DNA from: Verrucomicrobiales bacterium
Lineage (GTDB): Bacteria > Verrucomicrobiota > Verrucomicrobiia > Verrucomicrobiales > DEV007
Assembly: GCA_012960505.1 (NCBI GenBank)
Contig: DUBC01000038.1
Location: 24,001 to 82,654 of the forward strand
Direction of reading: 5' to 3'
DNA: 58,654 nt
Part shown: in pieces, positions 26,722-35,261 of the stretch
Layout: every line of letters begins with the position of its first letter
Numbering within the stretch: the stretch's first letter is position 1
Notes under the pieces: model-generated
What the model was told of the DNA's origin: nothing
What the model saw: the letters and a program-made list of their open reading frames with translations, nothing else
The model's database searches: none
Program-made: the position numbers and the translations under genes

Positions 26722-28935
26722 ATGCAAAAGAAAATTATCATCTCACTACTGGCAGCGTGCGCTCCCCTATTATCAGCAGAGGCTAAGAGACCAAATATTC
26801 TGTTTATTTTTTCTGACGATCATGCTGAGGCAGCAATTTCGGCTTACGGTAGCCACTTAGCAAAAAGCGCGCCGACCCCTAACCTCGATCGCATAGCTAA
26901 GGAAGGAGCAATATTTAAAAATAGTTTCTGCGCTAATGCGATTTGCGGCCCTTCACGTGCCTGCATTCTAACCGGACTCCATTCTCATGCTAACGGATTC
27001 CTTGATAACAATCATTCCCGCTTTGATGGAACTCAAACAACATTCCCGCAATTAATTCAGAAAAAAGGATACCAGACAGCGATGATCGGAAAGTGGCACT
27101 TAGTAAGTAATCCTACAGGATTTAATTATTGGGAAATCCTACCTGGTCAAGGCTCTTATTATAATCCTGATTTTATACAGATGGATAATTCCCGTAAGCG
27201 CTATCAGGGATACTGTACCGATATCATCACCGACTTAGCATTAAAATGGCTTAAAGATGAACGGGAAAAAGACAAACCATTTGTCTTAATGTGCCAACAC
27301 AAGGCACCTCACCGGAACTGGGCACCGGCTCCACGTCATCTAAATTTATTTGATGATATCCAAATGCCCGAACCTGATACTCTCTTTGATCGTTACGAAG
27401 GGAACCGATCTAAGACTCTGAAAGAGCACGAAATGGGAATCAAAGATCATATGTATTGGGGGCACGATATGAAATTTCACGGCAAAGAATCAATGTTTCC
27501 AGAACATTTCCTAAGCGGAATTATTAATCGTCAATACGAGCGCATGAACGATTCACAAAAAAAACAATGGGACGCAGCCTATGAACCCAAAAATAAGAAA
27601 CTCATTAATGATATAAAGAGCGGCAAACTCAAAGGTAAGGAAATTACTCAATGGAAATATCAGCGGTACATTAAGGACTACCTACGATGCATAAAGGCCG
27701 TTGACGAAAACGTTGGTCGTTTACTAAAGTATCTTGATGATAGCGGATTAGCAGAAGATACCATCGTCATTTATTCTTCAGACCAAGGGTTCTATCTCGG
27801 AGAACACGGATGGTATGATAAGCGGTGGATGTTTGAGGAATCGCTTGCAATGCCATTCCTTATCCGCTGGCCAGGAGTAATACCTGCAGGAGTAGAGTCT
27901 AAAACCCTGATTCAAAATATTGATTACGCCCCAACTTTTCTTGAATTGGCCGGAGCCAAAGTTCCTATAAAAATGCACGGAAGAAGCCTTGTTCCAGCCT
28001 TCAAAGATACTTCCAAGTCTCCTCCAAGATGGAGAGAAAGCATTTATTACTCCTATTATGGCGAACGAACACACCATGTAGCAAAACATGACGGGATTAG
28101 AACTCAGCAGCACAAGCTTATTCACTTTCCTACTACTGGAGAGTGGAACCTTTATGATCTCAAGAAAGATCCTAATGAAATGCAATCAGTTCACCAAGAA
28201 TCTGATTACGCTTCAATCCTTCAATCACTCAAAAAACTTTACACCAAAGAAAAAAAGAAATTCGGCGTAAATAACGCTACCGTCCCTCGCCCAAAATTGG
28301 ATCAACAATGGTGGAAAAATCGTCACAGAGAAAAGGTGAACCTCGCCAACAAAGGCGATTATGATCTATTATTTATTGGCGACTCGATTACTCATGGATG
28401 GGAGAATAAGGGGAAAGCCGTTTTTGAGAAATTCTACTCTCACAGAAAAACACTTAACCTTGGCTTTTCAGGGGACAGGACTGAGCACGTTCTATGGAGA
28501 CTATTAAATGGTGAATTGTCAGAAAAATTACAACCTAAATTAGCGACAATCATGATAGGCACAAATAATACGGGACAAGTCCATCAAGAATCTGATGAGA
28601 CGGCATCTGGCATTAAGGCAATTGTTGACCTACTTCAAGATCGGCGCCCAGAGATGAAAATTCTACTACTTGGAGTCTTTCCAAGATCAATTAATCCAAA
28701 TGACTCTCAACGAATCAGGAACCAAGAAGTTAATAAAAAAATTAAAGGGCTCGCCGATTCAAAAAATATCCACTTCCTAGACATTTCGGATAAGTTTTTA
28801 AACAAAGACGGAAAATTGCCTAAATCCATAATGCCCGATGCATTGCATCCAAATTCTAAAGGATACGAGATATGGGCAAACAGTATCGAAGATAAAATCT
28901 GCGAAATCGGAGGTTGGAGTAAGGTAAAAGATTAA
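26722..28935 (+). CDS. Secreted sulfatase fused to SGNH esterase
   Basis: 737 residues with a signal peptide (1-21). Residues 22-495 are a type I sulfatase: metal-binding DD at 32-33, formylglycine Cys75 in CGPSRACILTG, GKWHL at 123-127 and SSDQG near 352. Residues 545-735 are a complete SGNH/GDSL hydrolase: GDSIT (nucleophile Ser555), GFSGD block II (about 581-585), GTNN with Asn615, and Asp706/His709 in DALHPN. The SGNH part resembles PAF-acetylhydrolase-like esterases that deacylate polysaccharides. One chain can thus remove sulfate and an acyl group, presumably from the same sulfated, acetylated glycan; that is inference. It is preceded by 174 bases shared with typA and has no obvious operon partner. 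Confidence 0.93.
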   Translation: MQKKIIISLLAACAPLLSAEAKRPNILFIFSDDHAEAAISAYGSHLAKSAPTPNLDRIAKEGAIFKNSFCANAICGPSRACILTGLHSHANGFLDNNHSRFDGTQTTFPQLIQKKGYQTAMIGKWHLVSNPTGFNYWEILPGQGSYYNPDFIQMDNSRKRYQGYCTDIITDLALKWLKDEREKDKPFVLMCQHKAPHRNWAPAPRHLNLFDDIQMPEPDTLFDRYEGNRSKTLKEHEMGIKDHMYWGHDMKFHGKESMFPEHFLSGIINRQYERMNDSQKKQWDAAYEPKNKKLINDIKSGKLKGKEITQWKYQRYIKDYLRCIKAVDENVGRLLKYLDDSGLAEDTIVIYSSDQGFYLGEHGWYDKRWMFEESLAMPFLIRWPGVIPAGVESKTLIQNIDYAPTFLELAGAKVPIKMHGRSLVPAFKDTSKSPPRWRESIYYSYYGERTHHVAKHDGIRTQQHKLIHFPTTGEWNLYDLKKDPNEMQSVHQESDYASILQSLKKLYTKEKKKFGVNNATVPRPKLDQQWWKNRHREKVNLANKGDYDLLFIGDSITHGWENKGKAVFEKFYSHRKTLNLGFSGDRTEHVLWRLLNGELSEKLQPKLATIMIGTNNTGQVHQESDETASGIKAIVDLLQDRRPEMKILLLGVFPRSINPNDSQRIRNQEVNKKIKGLADSKNIHFLDISDKFLNKDGKLPKSIMPDALHPNSKGYEIWANSIEDKICEIGGWSKVKD

Positions 28936-28962
28936 CTTGAAATCTAACTAGTTTATCAACCA

Positions 28963-29634
28963 TTAATCCTCTGGGGTTAATCCAATGATTATTTCCCATT
29001 TAGCTGCAAATTCCCCAGCCTTAGATTCCTTGATTGGCGAAAAGTTAACCGACGTTAATTTCTGACCAGTTTTTCCGAGGCGCTTATATATAAAATCTTT
29101 ATCATTACGTTTATCGCCCTGGATATAACACTGAGAGGTAAGCATCCTCTTGCCTTTTATACTAACAGCCACATGAATGTGGGGTGCGCGCCCTGGATAC
29201 GTGACAGGTTTCACAGTGCGGAAATAATAACGGCCCTTTGAGTCGGTCAGAAATCTGCCGTATCCTTGGAAATTCTCATCTCTCCCCTCACGGTCATCTT
29301 TTGTGTGTAGATATACACCCTTGGCACCGACTTGCCAGATCTCCACTAACGCATTACGAACCAGATCCCCTTTTATATTTTTAACTACACCAGTCAAATG
29401 AGTCACTTCACCAACTGCGGGAGTCAATGAATCACCTATGACAAGTAAATCATTATCTGTATCGAGTGGCATCACGTCTGGATAGAAAGGTCCTTCAGTT
29501 TGCCTCGGAGTAGGCTCCGTTAATGCTTCAGCAAATAATCCCGGAGTCAAAAACGCGCTCGCACCAAGCCCCAGCCCGTAAAGCATTTTTCTTCTGTCCC
29601 AATAACCTATTTGTAGCAGATGATTATCTTTCAT
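28963..29634 (-). CDS. Intradiol ring-cleavage dioxygenase, Tat-exported
   Basis: About 223 residues from ATG 29634 (ATG 29661 is the alternative). The twin-arginine motif WDRRKMLYGLG with a following hydrophobic stretch and AEA site predicts Tat export. The catalytic domain has the non-heme Fe(III) ligands of protocatechuate 3,4-dioxygenase: Tyr117 in GVYLHT, Tyr155 in VTYPG, and His161 and His163 in PHIH (numbered from 29661). The signature around WQVGAKGVY and GRFLTDSKGRYYFRTVKP fits the family. Characterised enzymes cleave catechols between the hydroxyls and are cytoplasmic in classic pathways; a secreted form may act on plant or algal phenolics or lignin fragments. No beta-ketoadipate genes are nearby. 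Confidence 0.88.
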   Translation of the reverse strand: MKDNHLLQIGYWDRRKMLYGLGLGASAFLTPGLFAEALTEPTPRQTEGPFYPDVMPLDTDNDLLVIGDSLTPAVGEVTHLTGVVKNIKGDLVRNALVEIWQVGAKGVYLHTKDDREGRDENFQGYGRFLTDSKGRYYFRTVKPVTYPGRAPHIHVAVSIKGKRMLTSQCYIQGDKRNDKDFIYKRLGKTGQKLTSVNFSPIKESKAGEFAAKWEIIIGLTPED

Positions 29635-29733
29635 TATTTCTAAACTATATCCCAGTATCATTAACTAGAAAATAAAATATTCTTAATCTTGATTGCCTAT
29701 TATCTAACCCCTATTAGGAATCAGTAAGAGAAT

Positions 29734-29762
29734 TTGGAAATTCTTTGTCGTTGCAATGATAA
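29734..29762 (+). promoter_or_regulatory. Weak sigma-70-like promoter candidate
   Basis: TTGGAA (29734-29739), a 17-base spacer and TGATAA (29757-29762), about 40 bases before the lipoprotein start, in the gap between divergent genes. Support is weak in AT-rich DNA. Confidence 0.25.
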
Positions 29763-29801
29763 AAGAAAATAGAGATACTTATGCAACTAACATAAATTAA
29801 A

Positions 29802-30434
29802 ATGAATAAATTTAGTTATATTACTCTTAGTTTTTTGACCATATTTTTAATCTCATGTCAGACAACAAAAAGACCTTATCCTTCAGCCTACTATCAGTGC
29901 GAGAAATGCGGAGAAACTTTTGAAATATCGAAATCAATAGATGAAAAAGATCTTGCTTGCCCGGACAAATCTTGCGAAGGCAAAGTCCAAAAAGTTGCTA
30001 GTTACAAAAGGTACGGGTCAGGCCTTAATACCAGATACGGTTACAGCGATCCATGGGAAGTTGGCTACTCAGGACCATATGTCGGTAGTCGCGGTTTTTT
30101 AGGTGTAGGTTTTCATGGAGGAGGCCACCACCATCATTATTATCATGATGACAGACATTCAAAATCAGGACCTAAAAAATCAAATCGGCCACCAGCAAGA
30201 AGAATAGTCAATTCAGATAACTCCAAGAGTAATTCAGCACCAATGAAAAGGATCCACTCAGGATCCAGCTCAAGTGAAACTCCAAGTAGCAGTTCCAGAA
30301 ATTTCTCAAGGAGCATACCCAGCAAAAGCTCAAGTGGAGGATCAGGTAACAGTTCTAGGAGCCCCTCCAGAAGCATTCCTAGTAAAAGCTCAAGTAGCAG
30401 CTCTAAAGGAAGTTCAGGTCGCCGTATTAATTAA
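29802..30434 (+). CDS. Lipoprotein with zinc-ribbon-like, His-rich and Ser-rich regions
   Basis: 210 residues. The signal ends in a lipobox, LISC, with Cys19 as the lipid anchor. A zinc-ribbon-like module follows with C33-x2-C36 and C53-x4-C58, unusual for an exported protein. Then a Gly/Tyr segment, a GGGHHHHYYHDD cluster (about 107-118), and a C-terminal 70 residues nearly all Ser, Arg, Lys, Pro and Gly with two copies of SRSIPSKSSS. The low-complexity tail may be disordered or interact with polyanions. I recognise no named family beyond the zinc ribbon; metal binding is inferred from residues. It is divergent from the dioxygenase gene and convergent with panD (9 bases apart). Confidence 0.75.
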   Translation: MNKFSYITLSFLTIFLISCQTTKRPYPSAYYQCEKCGETFEISKSIDEKDLACPDKSCEGKVQKVASYKRYGSGLNTRYGYSDPWEVGYSGPYVGSRGFLGVGFHGGGHHHHYYHDDRHSKSGPKKSNRPPARRIVNSDNSKSNSAPMKRIHSGSSSSETPSSSSRNFSRSIPSKSSSGGSGNSSRSPSRSIPSKSSSSSSKGSSGRRIN

Positions 30435-30443
30435 TCTTGTAAA

Positions 30444-30791
30444 TTAACTCTCGACGATTTTCTCTATTCTATTATTAGAGTCAACGAAGGCTGTCTTCGC
30501 CTTTAGGGGATGGTCTGTAATCTCAAAACCAATTATAATTATTACTTCTCCTTCATTAATGAGTCGTGCAGCGGCTCCATTCACACATATGATCCCTGAA
30601 CTTCGTTCGCCTCTCAATGTATAGGTTTCAAGCCGAACGCCAGTATCCACACTCGCAACCAATACTTTTTCTCCTACCCACAATCCAACCGCATCCAACA
30701 GATCTTCATCAATAGTAATACTGCCAATGTAATCTACATTAGCCTCTGTAACCTTGGCTCTATGAATCTTTGATCTGAGGACTTGTCTCAT
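30444..30791 (-). CDS. panD: Aspartate 1-decarboxylase
   Basis: 115 residues from ATG 30791, giving the canonical MRQVLRSKIHRAKVTEA start; the frame continues upstream only to a TTG. Decarboxylates L-aspartate to beta-alanine for pantothenate and CoA synthesis. The proenzyme cleaves itself at Gly23-Ser24 (YIGSITID) to create the pyruvoyl cofactor. Conserved Tyr and Thr residues (ETYTLRGERSSG, near 54-65) and NGAAARL (69-75) are present. The gene stands alone among unrelated genes; panB and panC are not in the window. Confidence 0.95.
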   Translation of the reverse strand: MRQVLRSKIHRAKVTEANVDYIGSITIDEDLLDAVGLWVGEKVLVASVDTGVRLETYTLRGERSSGIICVNGAAARLINEGEVIIIIGFEITDHPLKAKTAFVDSNNRIEKIVES

Positions 30792-30877
30792 GTTTTCTGA
30801 CAATGCTTGCCGAAATTAACAGGGCCACGGAAGAAATCAAGGGATCCAAACACTTTAAGAAATTATTAATTACTCAT

Positions 30878-31942
30878 CTAAGAAATATTAATTTCAAATT
30901 CTTGGATTCTACCCCAAGAACCAAAAATATCGTCTTTCTTCTTCCCCTGACCTTTACCTCCACCAATATAAAACCTGGTTCCATCCTCGCCGAAAACAAT
31001 ATCACTGCATCGGATACCTGAATTTTGAGAGCATAAAATATTACCTGTATCAGTATCAAAGAGAGCAATATTCCAGTTACCTTTAAACATCCTTCCAGCC
31101 ATAACAAAGAAATCACCACTTGGATGAAATGATAGACTTTCCATTAGTCCTTGGCCGATTTCGCCATCAATAGCACTGCGTTTCCTCTTGGGTGATTTCT
31201 CCTCATCCCTCCATAAAAACTCTTCCCAGAGTTGTTTCCCGTTGCCAGCTGCAGGATCACGAGTACTTCCCATACCTGCCAAGTAAATCGAACTGTCATC
31301 TGGTGAAAATTCAATAGAGAAAACACCTCCAGTATAGTAATGACCTTTAATTATTCCCCAACCAGTAAAACTTGGCGTGTTCCAGCTAGTGTACATTTCT
31401 CCTAAACTTAAATCCCAGACTCGCACCTCTCCCATCAAATTACCCGCTGCTAAATATCGACTGTCATTACTAAATGCCAAAGATTGGACAGGAGGAACAT
31501 GAGAGAATTTATGGATAAGTTCCCCTGAAAGTGTATCAAACACTTTTATGGAAGGTTCCGTTTCGGAAAACGGTTCATATTTATATCCTCCTGCAAGGTA
31601 CTGGCCAGTAACAGAACCAATCATTTTTGAATCTGGGGATACTCTGCTTTGCCACGACCAAAATTTGTGAGCCTTTATCTTTCTTTGCTCTTTTCGAGAG
31701 TCAATGGCAGTCCACTTAATAATTCCGTCATAGTCGGCCGAAACGATTACATTATTAGACACATTGACTCCCGATACGAAATTATCGTGACTGACTATCT
31801 TATCCTTCTTGTCTTTCTTATCTAACAAATAGACTCCCCCATCCACACATGCGGCATAGAGTTGACTATCTGGTCCACGCGTAATTGAAAGACAATGCGA
31901 TGGAAGTTTAATTTCTTTCTTTTTCTTTATTTCAACCTTCAT
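30878..31942 (-). CDS. WD40-repeat protein of the PSCyt/DUF1501 operon
   Basis: 354 residues, no signal peptide. Six to seven WD40 blades of about 40 residues are visible, for example VVSADYDGIIKW, SIKVFDTLSGELIHKF, LAAGNLMGEVRVWDLSLGEMYTSW and IALFDTDTGNILCSQ. These form a beta-propeller for protein binding. It starts inside the stop of the DUF1501 gene (four-base overlap), making it the last of a three-gene unit (DUF1549/DUF1553 cytochrome, DUF1501, WD40), a set often found together in Planctomycetota. Its partner is unknown; without a signal it is probably cytoplasmic unless carried out with a partner. Confidence 0.86.
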   Translation of the reverse strand: MKVEIKKKKEIKLPSHCLSITRGPDSQLYAACVDGGVYLLDKKDKKDKIVSHDNFVSGVNVSNNVIVSADYDGIIKWTAIDSRKEQRKIKAHKFWSWQSRVSPDSKMIGSVTGQYLAGGYKYEPFSETEPSIKVFDTLSGELIHKFSHVPPVQSLAFSNDSRYLAAGNLMGEVRVWDLSLGEMYTSWNTPSFTGWGIIKGHYYTGGVFSIEFSPDDSSIYLAGMGSTRDPAAGNGKQLWEEFLWRDEEKSPKRKRSAIDGEIGQGLMESLSFHPSGDFFVMAGRMFKGNWNIALFDTDTGNILCSQNSGIRCSDIVFGEDGTRFYIGGGKGQGKKKDDIFGSWGRIQEFEINIS

Positions 31943-33258
31943 GACAAAACCTCCTTTATCGGTTGAATTTTCTCCTCGACCCGATGAAAGGTTGGAAAAT
32001 TAGGTAAATTATATTCAGCGTGCGGATCAATTCCCAGAGCACTAAATATGGTTGCAAATAAGTTACGCTCATCATAGGGAGAATCCGTAACCTCAATTCC
32101 CATCTCATCAGTTGCGCCAACCACTGTTCCACCTTTGACTCCTGCCCCAGCCATCGCAAAACTCCAAGCATTAGGATAATGATCCCGGCCCCGTGCCTGA
32201 TTAATCCATGGAGTCCTACCAAACTCACCCATAGCAACAACTAATGTGTCTTCGAGTAATCCTCGATCCTCAAGGTCATTAACTAATTGAAAAATGATGT
32301 TATCGAGGTCAGGGACAATCATCTGATATATCTCATGATTGAAGACATGTGTGTCCCACGGCATTCCATTTGCAACCATCACAAAAGGAGCACCTTCCTC
32401 TACTAGGGACCTGGCAAGTAATGTGTGCTGCCCAAATGTCCCAGGACCGTACCTTTCCTTATCCTTCGCTGGCAACCTATCAAGATCAAACAAATCAGAA
32501 CAACTCATTAGACCGCGGACCCGCTCAAAAGTTGCATTGTAAGACTCGACCGCTGAACTTTTTGTTTCATTTTCAAATTTCTTTGAAAAGAATCTACGTA
32601 GTTCGGCGCGTGCTTCATGGTCCCCATCAGTAATAGAGTCCAATTTCTCTGTGTCAGGAATTTTATATTTTCCTCCAACCCTCACTGGCGCATATTCAGC
32701 CCCTAACCAACCTGCCCAATTTCCAGCCTTAAAGCCTTTGAACTCATTTCCTTCGGGGCACGGATCAAGTAATATAAAGTTTGGAATTTTACTTCCTAAT
32801 TGGCCTAATTGTTGAGCCAGCACAGAACCCATCGTGGGTCGAACAAATGGAGGCCTTACTTTGTTTCCCCTCTGCAATAAATTAATGGCTTGAGTGTGCT
32901 CCTTCTGGGCTGTTTTCATTGACCGTACAATCGCTAGCTTGTCCGCTATCGAAGAACAGGATGGCATTAATTCAGAAAAGTGCACTCCAGGGACTTTCGT
33001 AGGCATACTTTTGAAAGGGCCACTAGTGGGCTTCCCGGGTTTTGGATCCCAAGTCTCAAACTGGCTCGGGCCTCCGCAAAGCCATAAGAGTATGCAATGC
33101 TTCTGTTTGCGTTTAGCTATCTCTGCAAATGCAGGAACCGAGAACAGGCCAGACCAACTGAAAGTGGACAGTGCTCCTGCAGTCATTCCCTCGAGGAATT
33201 TTCTTCTGTGAATAAAGTGATCAGGTGAACCGCAGTCCTTTATGTTATTATCCGCCAT
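31939..33258 (-). CDS. DUF1501 family protein, Tat-exported
   Basis: 439 residues with a twin-arginine signal (HRRKFLEGMTAGAL, 17-30). The mature part begins with CILLWLCGGPSQFETWDPKPG, the hallmark of DUF1501, and has VAMGEFGRTPWIN near 345 and the RDHYPNAWSFAMAGAG segment after it; these resemble alkaline-phosphatase/sulfatase-superfamily metal sites. The activity is unknown. It lies 4 bases after the DUF1553 cytochrome gene and overlaps the WD40 gene, forming one transcription unit. Confidence 0.93.
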   Translation of the reverse strand: MADNNIKDCGSPDHFIHRRKFLEGMTAGALSTFSWSGLFSVPAFAEIAKRKQKHCILLWLCGGPSQFETWDPKPGKPTSGPFKSMPTKVPGVHFSELMPSCSSIADKLAIVRSMKTAQKEHTQAINLLQRGNKVRPPFVRPTMGSVLAQQLGQLGSKIPNFILLDPCPEGNEFKGFKAGNWAGWLGAEYAPVRVGGKYKIPDTEKLDSITDGDHEARAELRRFFSKKFENETKSSAVESYNATFERVRGLMSCSDLFDLDRLPAKDKERYGPGTFGQHTLLARSLVEEGAPFVMVANGMPWDTHVFNHEIYQMIVPDLDNIIFQLVNDLEDRGLLEDTLVVAMGEFGRTPWINQARGRDHYPNAWSFAMAGAGVKGGTVVGATDEMGIEVTDSPYDERNLFATIFSALGIDPHAEYNLPNFPTFHRVEEKIQPIKEVLS

Positions 33259-33262
33259 TAAA

Positions 33263-35227
33263 TTAACGATTCATTCTGAATTCTGAACCTGAAACCAAAG
33301 TCCAACAAAATTGCTTCAATGATTCTGAACCTCGGTCCAGGAATCTGGTTCCTGCTTCAATTTCCTCAGGATCCGGTTCCCTTCCAAGGATTAATTTAAA
33401 GGATTCTTTTACTTTATTGATGTTGGAACCCTGCCTCTCAATAATTGATAAGGTGAAATTATCTTCAGAAATAAATAGTTTCTCTATAGCTTCATTATTA
33501 CTTAGATAGAGAGCCTGTTGCACAGTCGGCGAATAAACTTCAGGAAAGAGATCAGGGAACTTGACTGCAAATTCTCTACGTAATTTTTCTGAATCTACAT
33601 GTATAAATTTTCCATTTTCATCCGGATAGTGCCCCATTGCTATTAGTATTGATTTGGAAAATGCCTCAGCTGAAATAGGCTTGATTATATGATAACTAAA
33701 AGTTTGAGGAAGTGGTTTAACTTTTGCCGGAACATAAGATGACAACTGATAAGCACGACTCATTAAAATCGCTCGAATGAGTCGACGAATATCGTAACCA
33801 GAATTTGCAAAGTCACGTCCCATCCATCGTAATAAATCAGGGTGACTTGGAGGATGCGCTGAATCCATTAAATCGACTGGATGTACAATTCCTCTACCTA
33901 GGAAAAGGGCCCAAATCCGGTTAATAAATGACTCGGCGAATGAGGGATTATTATCACTGAAAGCCAGTTCAATAAGTTTCTGCCTTCTAGAAAATTTTGG
34001 AACCGGAGCCCCGTCAACTTTAATTAAGTTGTATCCTTTCTTCTCTTTATTTTTTTTATCAAACCATGCCTTAGAAGGAACAGACACATAAAGATCTGAA
34101 TGATCTTTTTCTGATGCATCTAATACCTCCTTGACCGGTTCACTTCCAAAAAGAATCAACTCACTTGGATAGCTCTTCCCACTAAGGTCAGCATACTTGG
34201 AATAACCTCCAGTAGCACGTTCAGCAACACGTATGCCTTTATTTGTCTGGACATTAATTGACCTACTAAAAAAAGATACCATCCCCCAATAATGTCGCTG
34301 TTCGATTTCAGGAGAGACTGGATGATCATGGCACTGAGCGCACTGGATTTGTTTCCCCAATAAAGCGGACATTGTTATTTTAGCCATCTCCGGATGATCA
34401 TTCTTTTGCTCAAAGAGGAACCAAGAAGCACCCGATTCGACTCCTTCATTAGGTCGCGATAAAACCAAATCCTTAGCAACAAGGTCCCATGGACGATTTG
34501 TTCGGAAAACCCATTCCAGATAATTCAACCAACCATTTTTCTCACGCTCGTCCCTGCTCTTCTTTCTTTCTGATTCACGACCAAGCAGAATTGCATTGAA
34601 TATTTCAGACATATAAGAAAAATGCTCATTTTTTAGGAGAAGTTTATCTATTAGTTCGGCCCTCTTACTTGGAGATTTACCATCAAGAAAATGATCTAAC
34701 TCCTTACGAGATGGAATCCTTCCGATAAGGTCCAAATAAACTCTTCTGCAAAACACATCGCCTGAAGAATTTAAAGACGGTTCTATTCCTTGTTCAGACC
34801 AGGACCGCTTCATGGCAAAATCGATGGCTTGTACTAAAGAAATATTTGCAGGTATCTCGAATTTTGATTGTGTCTCTTTTTTTGCTATTGGAACTGCATT
34901 TAACCCATCAATCCAAGAACGTAAATCCTCAATATCCTTTTTATTCAATTGATCTTTTGGAGGCATATGAGGATCACTTCCTTCCAATAAAACTCTATAC
35001 AATTGACTCTCCTCAGCAGACCCATGCACAATAACAGGACCATCTTCCCCACCCTTAATCAATGATTCATAGGTACGGAGATCGAGCCCTTTTTTTTTCT
35101 TCGCTCCTCCATGACACTTCACGCAATTAGATTGGAACATAGGAGCAATATCTGTATCCCAAACCTCACCAGACAAATGGCCCTGAGTTAGAATTATTGC
35201 AGCGATATAAGAATTAATCCGGAGCAC
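33263..35227 (-). CDS. PSCyt1/DUF1549/DUF1553 cytochrome c-type protein
   Basis: 654 residues from a GTG start at 35227; an in-frame stop lies 15 bases upstream, leaving no earlier ATG. Short hydrophobic signal (about 3-20). The PSCyt1 heme motif NCVKCH has Cys35, Cys38 and His39, with HMPPKDQL as a possible Met ligand near 87. DUF1549 spans about 130-330 with a second CAQCH at 296-300; DUF1553 covers about 400-640 (SFINRIWALFLGRGIVHPVDLMDSAHPPSHPDLL is recognisable near 440). This family accompanies DUF1501 proteins in PVC bacteria and is thought to work in the envelope; the reaction is unknown. First gene of the three-gene unit. Start assignment is moderately sure. Confidence 0.92.
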   Translation of the reverse strand: MLRINSYIAAIILTQGHLSGEVWDTDIAPMFQSNCVKCHGGAKKKKGLDLRTYESLIKGGEDGPVIVHGSAEESQLYRVLLEGSDPHMPPKDQLNKKDIEDLRSWIDGLNAVPIAKKETQSKFEIPANISLVQAIDFAMKRSWSEQGIEPSLNSSGDVFCRRVYLDLIGRIPSRKELDHFLDGKSPSKRAELIDKLLLKNEHFSYMSEIFNAILLGRESERKKSRDEREKNGWLNYLEWVFRTNRPWDLVAKDLVLSRPNEGVESGASWFLFEQKNDHPEMAKITMSALLGKQIQCAQCHDHPVSPEIEQRHYWGMVSFFSRSINVQTNKGIRVAERATGGYSKYADLSGKSYPSELILFGSEPVKEVLDASEKDHSDLYVSVPSKAWFDKKNKEKKGYNLIKVDGAPVPKFSRRQKLIELAFSDNNPSFAESFINRIWALFLGRGIVHPVDLMDSAHPPSHPDLLRWMGRDFANSGYDIRRLIRAILMSRAYQLSSYVPAKVKPLPQTFSYHIIKPISAEAFSKSILIAMGHYPDENGKFIHVDSEKLRREFAVKFPDLFPEVYSPTVQQALYLSNNEAIEKLFISEDNFTLSIIERQGSNINKVKESFKLILGREPDPEEIEAGTRFLDRGSESLKQFCWTLVSGSEFRMNR

Positions 35228-35261
35228 CTGTATAAAATACTAATCTTCTAATAATGATAGT

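Noticed and set aside
30260..30420. Repetitive DNA considered as a repeat array or CRISPR.
   Set aside because: It encodes the Ser-rich repeats of the lipoprotein; unit spacing is irregular and in frame.
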